In this document: in pieces, positions 24,101 through 36,100 of the stretch
How the letters are laid out: each line of letters begins with the position of its first letter
Position numbering within the stretch: the first letter of the stretch is position 1
Origin: Bedellia somnulentella
Lineage: Eukaryota; Arthropoda; Insecta; Lepidoptera; Bedelliidae
Direction: 5' to 3'
DNA: 64,000 bases
Assembly: GCA_963576735.1 (NCBI GenBank)
Contig: OY755196.1
Span: 10,955,912-11,019,911, forward strand
Program-made: the position numbers and the translations under genes
Notes under the pieces: model-generated
What the model saw: only the letters and a program-made list of their open reading frames with translations
The model's database searches: none
What the model was told of the DNA's origin: nothing

Positions 24101-27100
24101 TTTTGAAAGTTGAGTGGGGAAAAGATGGTAGAATAAAGGTTGTTGGTGATGGGTCTCCAACCGCATCGCCCAAAAATCCCTTAAAAATCCCCAATACCGT
24201 TAGTCGCCTCTTACGTACACCCACCGGAAGAAATGGGGTAGTGTTATTCTAAGCCGACACTACACAGCAAACAACTACAAACGGACGAAAGACAGAATTT
24301 ACCATTACATTTAAATGGTAATAAAACCTACTATACAGATTAAAGGAGTGATTATAAATAAAAATTAATTGGCATAGTAATTTACCCATTATTGTCTTCT
24401 GTTCCCATAAATTTAATCTAATTGTAACCATAATATCAAATGAAATAAAGTTTATATTGTATAAAATCGTAGTATATCTGATTGTCTGGGTTTTATTATT
24501 ATAATCAAAATATGGCTGCAAATAATTTAATAGTAGTTTTTAAGTATTCCTATAGAATTGCATGTACTTATTATTTTAAAAAGAAAACAAAGGTAATGAA
24601 ATCAAATTATGTTACATAAATTATGACTAGATCTGACATTAAAATAGAGTAGACCCTGTTTTTATGTTTATGGGTAAAGTTAGTGTGATCAAGTTTTAAA
24701 TTACATACATATACTCACGGCTATAGATCCCTATAAGGGGTAGCCAGACCTAAGGAATTAAAAATTCCTCAGCCACTTTTGGAAGTTGAGTGGGGAAAAG
24801 ATGGTAAAAATAAAGGTTTTTGGTGATGGGTCTCCAACCGCATCGCCCAAAAATCCAATAAAAAGCCCCAATACCCTTAGTCGCCTCTTACGACACCCGT
24901 GGGTAGAAAGGGGTAGCACCATTCTAAGCCGGCACTACACGGCAAGTTTTAAATTAATAACCATAAATATATGAAACATGTGGTAATGATTTTTTTTATT
25001 ATAATCGTATATGTGTAGGTATTTTTTAATCATTGCCTTCATATTTTTAATTTTTAATCATGAACATATAGGCTTCCCGCGACTCTCAACCATTAATTAA
25101 AAAAACATAATATTCTGTAAGTAAATGATTTAAAATTAAAAGTGATTAAGGTTAGATCCATAAGAACACGGAGGTCCGTAAGAGAAATAAATTGTAGGTC
25201 ATAAACCGGGATCTTGCAAGCTACTAATAGATAATATCTACCTACACCAATGATGAATTAGTGTGAGGATAAACACTTATCCTTCTAACCTAATGTCCCA
25301 TCCTAAACTTATACTTTACAGTACACACCAATAGTATAGTATACGATTGAGTAATTAATTAATTTTAAAAAGGAAATTTTGGGCGATAGGGTTGGAGACC
25401 CATCACCAATAACCTTTATTTTACCATCTTTTCCCCAATAAACTTTTCCAAAAGTGGCTGAGGAGTTTCTAATTCCTTAGCTCTGGCTACCCCTTCTAGG
25501 GATTCATAGCCGTGAGTATATGAATATACCTATGTTAATACAATACATTCCAATAGTATTTGAGATTGAATAGGAAACTTACCATTTTCATTTTAATAAT
25601 TAAAATACTATTTTCAGGTTTCAAATTGGTTCAAAAACAGAAGACAACGAGATAGACAGGCTGAACATAAAGATAGGTGAGTGAATTATATACTTCAAAC
25701 AATTTTATTTCAGATATATTATGGATGAAACTATTTCAAAAGAGATAAGCCGGAGTCATAGAGGACTCAACTAAATGGACAAGTAAAGATTGTAATATGA
25801 CTAAGAAAAGATGTGTAGTGTCGGCTTAGAATAACACTATCCCATTTCTTCCGGTGGGTGTACGTAAGAGGCGACTAACGGTATTGGGGCTTTTAAGAGA
25901 TTTTTGGGCGATGCGGTTGGAGACTCATCACCAACAACCTTTATTCTACCATCTTTTCCCCACTCAACTTCCAAAAGTGGCTGAGGAATTTGTAATTCCT
26001 TAGCTCTGGCTACCCCTTCTAGGGATTTATAGCCGTGAGTATATGTATGTATGTATGTATATTATGGATGAAACTATTTCAAAAGTGATGAGCCGGAATC
26101 ATAGAGGACTTAACTAAATGGACAAGTAAAGATTGTAATATGACTAAGAAAAGATGTGTGTTGCTGAGTTTCTTACGGGTTCTTCTCGCAACAATACACC
26201 TTCCGAATCCGAAGTAGAGTCAGTAGAGTAAGATTTAACTTATACGTAAGTTTGTGACGTTCAAAAAATAGAGAACAATTCTTTTATTCTGAAATAAATA
26301 TTTTTTATCTTTTCATCTTTAAGACACAAAAAATGCATCATCCGGGGTTCGAAAACGCAATGCACACTGAGCCCGCCGGGCCGCCGACATAATGTCGCCA
26401 ATATTTTGTCGACGGTCTAGTTTTCATACATAGGTTAAACATATCTCTTTCGACACAGGCCGCCGGGTTTTATCTCCGGGCAATGTCGACTGAACAAAGA
26501 ATGTAATTTTCCGTAAGGGGTTCAGTTTATACCCACTGACTTAGCAATGCAAACAAAAAATAGAACATTGAATTAACCAAGAGCAATCTATTTATTTTGA
26601 CAATTACCTTTTAGCGGAATTAATTACTGGACTAATTAAAGACGGAGGTCCTAAGTGAGAAGAATAAAAGAGCATGTATGAGAAGAATAATGAATGTAAG
26701 GGAAGCAAGAGAGGTTTGTCAAGATCGTACTAAGTGGCGTTCGATAGTCTCTGCCTACCCCAATGGGAATAATGGGCGTGAGTATAAGTAAGTACGTAAT
26801 TACTGGACCACGTTTGGTATCCACGTATATACGTACCGTGTATATATCCATATGCATTCAGTAAAAAGAGGCCATTTGAATGTGAAAAACAGACATTTCT
26901 ATTTTATTTGCCGTAAGAATCCTTAAACTCGTTAACGATTCATCTTACCCACCCATTCTTAGAAAGCTCTTAATCATATTTCAATATAAATTTAGTCTGC
27001 AATAAATTACACAAACTCAACAATCCAAATCTGTCGAGTCGGCACCATGTTCGTTTCACGTTTCAAATCGAGGTTAAATTTCATAACACTGCAATTTGCT

Positions 27101-30100
27101 GACAGACAAATAACTTGGATTTATTGCAACGATGCTATATTTAGATTTCATGACACATTTTTTGTAACTAATCAATTAATTACATACATACATATACTCA
27201 CGGCTATAAATCCCTAAATGGGGTAGCCAGAGCTAAGGAATCAATTAATTGATTGGTAATAATCCCCACATGCCTCATTATGACTGCCTCAGTGGTCTCG
27301 CGGTTAAGCGCTTGGTTTCAAGTACGGAGGTCTCGGGTTCGATCCCGGGGGGTGGTAACCTTACAAATTAATTTGTAAGATTAAACCTAGTTGGGAAGGA
27401 TATTGCAGGCTTGAATCACCTGATTATCCGAAAATTAAGATGATTCGGTGCTTCGGAGGGATCGTTAAGCCGTCGGTCCCGGTTACTATCACGGTAGTAG
27501 TCGTTAGTCTGCCAACCCGCAATTGGCCAGCGTGGTGGACTGTGCCCATATAGGGTAGGCTTGAGCCCCTTGGTGGGGACATATATGGGCTGTGAGGAAT
27601 CCCCACATGAAGTTTTCATGAATATTCTAAATTTTTTGTAAGTTTGCAGAGGTTGTAATTATTTTTAACTTAACTCTGTAGTGTCGGCTTAAAATAGCAC
27701 TAATTATCTTAATTCCTTACGGGGTGTTGTACGAGTCGACTAATAAAATGGTACTTTTAATGAATATTGAGCAATGGGATATCATCATCATCATCTTTCG
27801 GAAGTTTTTGTTACCTTTTAATCTTCTTATTACTGCAGGCAATAGTTTTGATTTTTTGATTTTCTCATTAAAAAAATATATTATTGTTTTTCCCCAGTCA
27901 ACTTGCAAAAGTGGCTGAAGAGTTTATAATTCTGAAGCGCTAGCTACCCCTTTTTGAGTATCACTGCCGTGACTGTATATACATATATATATAGGTTTCT
28001 TTAATCTCACTGCCTACACCTTAAATAAAAGCGTCTCTCCACACAAGTTAACTTAATATAACCAAACCATTCGTCGGTTACAAAAACTTGCGGTTAGTAC
28101 AAACTCGTCTTTTTTGTCTCGTCGGGAATCGAACACTGGACTTCCGCTCCGGCGGCTCGGAACAAATACGTTAGTTTAGTGAGATGAAGGATCGCTTTTT
28201 GTATATTTTTTATGTACTTAGTATATCAACAGTTTCAGTTTGTTGTCTGGTTTGGAATATGGCTTGTTTTGGATTGGTCTTAATGGAGTTGGAATTTTAA
28301 GGAATTTGGTGTCAGATATTGCTTTGAAATATCGAAATGCTGTGAAAAGAATGCCCACGGAATAAATATTCAGATCAAATAGTCAATATTCTAAAATCTA
28401 AAAGATCGTCTTCAGAAATAAGAAGAATAAAATGCTATGATTATACTTATAATATACTCACGGCTATAATTCCCTAGAAGGGGTAACCAACGCTAAGGAA
28501 TGAGAAATTCCTCAGTCACCTTTGGAAAGTTGAGTGGGGAAAAGATGGTAAAATAAAGGTTTTTTTTTTAAAAACAGTATTGACTATAAATCCGAAAGAC
28601 TAAAAGATACAGATATACTATACTCGCGGCTTTGAAACTCAAAAAGGGGTAGCCAAATATTCAAAACTAAAATTCCTCAGCCATTTTCGAAGTTCAATGG
28701 GGAGAAGATACTAAAATAAGGAATATTTAGTGATTGCTGTGGTGGCGGCTAACGCCCGATTTCTGAATTGAGTATTCCAGCTGAGAACAACTTAAGTATC
28801 GTTCTGTCGCATTAAAATCTTAACAACTGAATGAGACAAAACGATAAGTCGTTCTCAGCTTGAATACTCAATTCAGAAATCGGGCGTTAGCCGTCTTGTA
28901 CGACACCTGAGTGAGAAATGGGTTAGTGCTACTCTAAACCCACACTAATAAGCTAATTAAAAAATAGTTGCTTCGCCTATTTTTCAATTGAGAAGCCCCA
29001 CAACCTTTACGCCCGATTTCTGAATTGAGTATTCAAGATGAGAATGATTTAAGTATCGTTTTGTCTCATTCAGTTGTTAAGATTTCAATGCGACAGAACG
29101 ATACTTAAGTTGTTCTCAGCTAAAATACTCAATTCAGAAATCGGTCGTTGGTAGCCTAGTAAGATACAAACGGAAAGTCAGGGTCTTCTATTTTAAGCCG
29201 ACACTTCAATTAATCAATTTAATTCTCTTGGTTTTTCTCAGTTTTAACATAAATAATTTCATATAGCAAAGTAAGTTGTTTGTATAAAAAAACCCTGACT
29301 CACTGAAATTACAAAAGGAGCAGTGACCTTTTAGTTCTATGATCTATGTTATAGTTGGCATATCATCGAGATCTATAGACATATTATTTGTGCCGTATAG
29401 CTCCAAAGGTAAATCTGACAGTGGTACCATTGTATGGATCACAAAAAATTGGCACACTGGGTGATTAGAAATTATATTCACTATGACCTACAACGTGCAA
29501 AGTGTGCACGAAAAATCAGATATAAATTTACGTTAAGTTTCTTTACGGTGTTTTTCTCGTTGAAAACGTTGACCACTTTGATAAATAAAGATAGAAACAC
29601 ATTTATGCGCTGTATATTGAAAACACATGTTAATAATAAAATAAGGATACGATTTTAAAGGTAGAAAAAGAAAAAAAAAGTACAAAATTTCATCCTAAAA
29701 AATTTATCGAACTAAACGTACACACATCCGCCACCCACCATCTCTTAGCATTTTTTCCAACAAAATTACAATAAGAATAAATCTTAGTCAATTTCATTAT
29801 ACATTTCATCTTTCTATACATATAAAAGAACATCATAATTGTAATATCTCAACAAAAAAACATCGCCCCACTTTAACCAGAACGGCCCATCGTTCTTGGC
29901 TCCACTACGTAACATGATATTTTTACACACAGCGCGTACGTACTCTGTCTACCGCATGTACTGGAGCTTCACGACCCATTTCATATCAGGGATGGACTGT
30001 ATTCATAGTTTAAATTCACACGTTTTTATGCGGAAAGTTATTAGATGAGTATTACTGAATTTTTACTATCTTTTCCCCACTTAAGTTTATAAAAGTGTAA

Positions 30101-33100
30101 GCAATTCCTAATTCCAAGTTCTGGCTAACTCGTTTTGGAATTAAAAGCCGTGATTATGTGTATATGTATGACAGAATGACTGAAAAAACATTCATAAAAG
30201 TTAGACTTTGATTGTTCAAGTAAGAAGTTATCATATATTACAGGAAAACTAGACTTATTATTTTCTCAGGCCAGTGACGAATGAGCGAGGAGTGAGTGTT
30301 ACTTCAAGATGTCTACGTTACGTACATATAGATTTTATTGTAACATACATACATACATATTCTCACGCCGCCGTTAGTTCCCATTGGGGTAGGCAGAGAC
30401 TATCGATCGCCACTTTGTACGATCCTGGCAAACCTCTCTAGCTTCATTCACATCCATCAATCTTTTCATACATGCTCTTTTATTCTTCGTACTTCGGACA
30501 CCTGCCTTTTTGAGCACATTTTCTATTTGATCTAAATGTGTCCTCCGAGGTCGTCCTCTACTAACATTACCTTCCACATTGGCTCTATAGATCTCTTTCA
30601 CCACTTTACTGTCATCCATCCTCTCTATGTAATCATACTAAATTTCAAAAAGAGCAACCTTTAATTTATATTTTACAATAAAAAATCAGAACGAAAATTT
30701 TATAATTATTTACATACTTAACTTTAAAGGGTTAGTCAGGGTTACATAATAATAATTTTAGCGACCTACGAGTTCAGCTGGGCAAACTAAGAGATAAATC
30801 TACACATGGCTACATATACTCAAGCTATTTGTACCCACTGGGGTAGAGAGAAACTACTGATCACGACTTTGTCAGATCCTGCAAACCATACATGCTTTCA
30901 TGAATTCTCTTTTTCTTTCACTCTATCCGAGTTCGAGCTCGTAAAATGGTATGAAATTTAAAAATGCGCCTTTTAGTGTCTTCGTCATTGACAAAGTATA
31001 AGGCAAAGAGTATAGTATTTATTTAGAAAGTATTTAATTTTGCTGTTTAGTGTCGGCTTAGAATAACACTACCCCATTTCTGCGGGTGGGTGTACGTAAG
31101 AGGCGACTAACGGTATTGGGGCTTTTAAGGGTTTGTTGAGCGATGCGAGACCCATCACCAACAACCTTTATTTCACCATCTTTTCCCCACGCAACTTCCA
31201 AAAGTGGCTGAGGAATTTCTGATTCCTCAGCTCTGGCTACCCCTTCAAGAGATTCATAGCCGTGAGTATATGTATGTATGTTAATTTAAACTATTTAATA
31301 TCACAAATTATATCCTGTGTAACCACGGTTCAAATAGCTCAAATCAACTTCTGGCCGCGGGTTTTTTTTATACGTGACCTAGAGTTATGGGGCTATTGAA
31401 GTGATTGATGGGCGATGTGACAGTACACCCATCACCCATCACCTTTATTTTACAATCATTTCCCAAAAATGGCTGAAGAATTTTTAATTCTGAAACACTA
31501 GTTACCCTTCTTTGATATTTCTAGTCGTGAAGTATGAATGTATGTCTGCAGTTCCTCAAGGTTTTACGGCAATAATTAATTAATACATTCTTTCAGCCAC
31601 GATTTACTATGCGATGTGAAAATTCCTACTTGAAATTTCAGTCGTAACTATATCTATTCCGAATAATTTTAACATAAAATGAGTTAGCAATCTAACCTAC
31701 TTTAACATACATACATATACTCACGGCTATATTTCCCTAGAAGGGGTAACCAGAGCTAAGGGATTATAAATTCCTCAGCCACTTTTGGAAGTTGAGTGGG
31801 GAAAAGATGGTAAAAATAAAGGTTTTTGGTGATGGGTCTCCAACCGCATCGCCCAAAAATCCAATAAAAAGCCCCAATACCCTTAGTCGCCTCTTACGAC
31901 ACCCGTGGGTAGAAAGGGGTAGCGACATTCTAAGCCGGCACTACACGGCATTTAACCTACTTTAACTCCACTTAATATCCACCTATTTTTTACCACATCC
32001 AAAAATATGGGCATAAAAATTTCAACACATAAACTAAATGAGGACAATACACATTGAATTAAAATTATTGCATCCTATCATATTGAGTACGCTAAAATAT
32101 CTTCTAAAGTTATAGCCATAAGTACTAAAATGCCCTGTATAGAGTACTCAAACAAGATGGCCGTGTGCGAAAGAAACAATGCTATATGAGTGAAAGAGAT
32201 AGATATATGTAACTTGATACACCGACATCTGCGCCTAAAAGCGTACAGAGGGCTGTTCTGAATATTTTTATCTTCTATTTTTTTTATACTGTGTTAAAAA
32301 TAATTGTATTTTAAACGATTCGAAAAGAGCATAGTCAAGACTGTTGTGTTACGAGGTAGAGATACTCATTAATATTATTATTTTGTTAATTTGATATTAC
32401 ATACATACATATACTAACGGCTATAAATCCCTAGAAGGGGTAGCCAGAGCTAAGGAATTTGAAATTCCTCAGCCACTTTTGGAAAATTGAGTGGGGAAAA
32501 GTTGGTGAAGTAAAGGTTTTTGGTGATGGGTCTCCATCTCCAACCACATCGCCCAAAAATCTCTTTAAAGCCCCAATACCGTTAGTCGCCTTTTACGTAC
32601 ACCCATCGGTAGAAACGGGGTAGTACTATTCTAAACCGACACTACACGGCTAACACTAACTTATTATAACTAACCTGACTTTTCGAGTAAGTGAATTCTG
32701 GATATCTATGTATTTGGAAACCTACCCCATAAAATAATGTTTAATTGTGAGAATAGAGAACGATTAATTCATAAAGAACCTCCGAGTCCTCCGACGACTC
32801 ATTTTAAAGTTCATCAAAACCGGGTTATTCTTACTAGTATGATACTCCTCAAAACATTCTTGAACAAATGTCAAAATATAGAATAGTATAGAAAAAGAAA
32901 ACTCTTTTTATGAAAATTTCATTTAACAATGATGTACAACCTTTATAAAAGAGCATGTATGTAAAGATTGATGGATGTGAATGAAGCTAGAGAGGTTTGC
33001 CAGGATCGTACAAAGTGGCGATCAATAGTCTCTGCCTACCCCAACGGGAACTAACGGCGTGAGAATATGTATGTACAACCTTGAGGTATTACCTATGGCA

Positions 33101-36100
33101 GTTAAAAATATTCTCCGAAATTCAATAATATATAATTTAATTGTACAAAATTGCAATTTACAAAGTAAAAATATATTTTTTGTCCTCACTTCTCTCGCAA
33201 ATACTGCAAATCTTTGTTCCATTGAAATGAAGTCAAGCGCATATTTCCTTTCAAATGAATACGTTAAGATTTTATCTGGACAGGTTTAAAATTATCATTG
33301 ACATCTTAATTGATATAGAAGAATACATTAACAGCCTTGGTAAGCCCGGGCGCCTTGGTAGCTCAGGTGGCTAGATATTGCCTTATGTCCTTAAGATCTG
33401 TGTTCGAATCTTGTCTTAATTTTTATTGTATAGTATACACGCGGCTATAAATCCAAAAAGTGGTAGTAGAGTCTCAGAATTTGAATTTCCATAATTGCTT
33501 TAGCTACTTAGTTGAGTTAAGAAAAGGTAGTTGTATGTAAATTGTAAATATTGAAGTATTTTTGATCTCTAATTGAGTAACCGTGATAGCCCAGTGGGTA
33601 GAACACTCGGTTATCGTGCAAGCGACTTCAAGTTGTTCAAATCCTGGGTCGGGCCTACACCAATTTGTCTTTTCTAAAGACTTATGTGTGGTTAATTTAT
33701 CATGGTTGTTAACGGTGAGGGAAAACATCGTGAGGAAACCCACATGGCTGAGTTGTACTTAGTCATGTGACAGTGTATTCATACAAAACGGCGATAGGCC
33801 TGCCCCCTATCACGTGAGTACACTGTCCATGCAAAACGTGGGTACTCTGAACACCAGGTGACAAAGTCACGTGATGTTCAGAAGTATTAGTACCTCTGCC
33901 AACCCCTTCGGGGATATTCGGCGTGAACGTTTATGTTTATGTTATGTTATGTTTTGATCTCAAAATCTGGGTCAGTCGTACTTATATTTAATGCAAAACT
34001 TAGGTTCGGACGTTAAATACTCGTAAGTTATTTGAGTTACTACTAATCTGCAGTAAAAATAAAAACTGATTATATTACTCTTAAGTGGTAAGAGGCGACT
34101 AAGGGTATTGAGGTTTTTAATGTAGTTTTTGGGCGATGCGGTTGGAGACCCGTCACCAACAATACTTCGTTTCTACTATCTTCTCCCCTATAAACTTCCA
34201 AATGTGGCTGAAGAGTTTCTAGTTCAGCCCGGCTAGTACGAGCGGTGATAAAGCAGCCATCTTTTACGCACTTACTTAGTATCGTATACTGCCATCTCAT
34301 TCTAACCGTTATCGTGTCGATAAAATAGCGCTAGTGCTTGCCCTTCTGAAGCTCTTAGAAAGTGAAGAGGTAGCCCTTTTTGTGATTTTTGGCCGTGAGT
34401 ATATGAATGAATGTATGTATTTCTCTCACTTTTTAGGTAGACACTGTATTCACGTTATCAGTGGGAGTCCTATCGCTTGTGCGAACACAGTATTGCATGA
34501 TTTCAGGGTTTAGTTGGTATTACAAGACTTGGTAGAAAAAGACTACCGTACTATTTGTACCATATCGTGTGACCGGTTTTGGTAGCTTTTTTGGCGGTCT
34601 TTTTCCGCATGAGATAGAGAATTAAAGACATAACCTTTCGTAAATAGTAAACCTATTACAGAATAAGCAAACAAAAACCAACTAGACAAATTTCTTACAA
34701 CTTTTTCTCACATAAAAGCTCAGAGAAGCCCCACAAAACGTGAAAGCACATAGCGTAGTCGATTTGACATATCCGTGATGACAGCTCGCCCGCATGCAGC
34801 CTGTAACTTGATATCGTCGTTATAGTAGAACCTACCTTCTATACGGAAATTATTATGTGTATTTAAGTGTTTTTTTAATTGTTTTTTTATGATGATAAAA
34901 TGTTCAGTCTTTAAAATAGTTTATCTATTTGTTTTGGTCATAGGATATTTTTGGTGATTGAATCGTATTATTATTATTTTAATTTAAAGGTAATTCATTT
35001 TTACTTTATTTAATTTAACATACATACATACATATACTCACGGCTGAAAGTCCCTAGAAGGGGTAGCCAGACCCAAGGAATTATAAATTCCTCAGCCACT
35101 TTTGGAAGTTGCGTGGGGAAAAGATGGTGAAATAAAGGTTTTTGGTGATGGGTCTCCAACCGCATCGCCCAAAAATCCCTTAAAAGCCCCAATACCATTA
35201 GTCGCCTCTTACGATCACCCACGGGTAGAAGTGGGGTAGTGTTATTCTAAGCCGACACTACACGGCAATTGTAATTTAATTTTATCATTATTAATTATTT
35301 GGTGTTGTTCTTAAGGGTTTTTCTTATTTTTTTATTAGTTTAATAAGAAAGAAAACGATAATAACCAATAATGTTGACTATTTTTGGCATTGTAACAGAT
35401 CCGAATCATTTTTTTTTAAAAAGGAAATGTTTGTTATATTTCTGTTAGTGTATCTATTAAAAAAATAAATAAATAGATATGGAAATGACAAGGTTTTTTT
35501 GGTGTTGTGCTTCTGTAATTAAAATTTAAACATTATGTAATTAATGTATGGTTGATACCGAAGCTCTGGGTACATCTGTTTGGGATTTATACTCCTGCAG
35601 CGCAAGCACTAGCACTATTTTATCGACACGATAACGGTTAGAATAAGATGGCAGAATACGATACTAAGTAAGTGCGTAAGAGATGGGTGCTTTATCCCAC
35701 GCGATATCTAGTTTAAACACGACTCGTCGTGCTTGCCCTTCTGAGTATGTAACTATAGAAAAAATGAAGTAAAAATTTTGCTCTTATTTCATTAAACATC
35801 TAGATCTAGAGGTTGCTGATAAAGTAGTAAGAAGTTTCATAAAAATCGCCTCATTTTTTAAGCCACATAAATGACTGAAAGTAAAGTAAGTAAAGTATAC
35901 CCGAACCCTCAGTCATGAAACTACATACATACATACATATACTCACGGCTATAAATCCCTTAAAGGGGTAGCCAGAGCTAGGGAATTAAAAATTCTTCAG
36001 CCACTTTTGGAAGTTGCGTGGGGAAAAGATGGTAAAATAAAGGTTGTTGGTGATGGGTACTACTACACGGCAAACTAGTCTTATAAATAGACTTAAAAAA

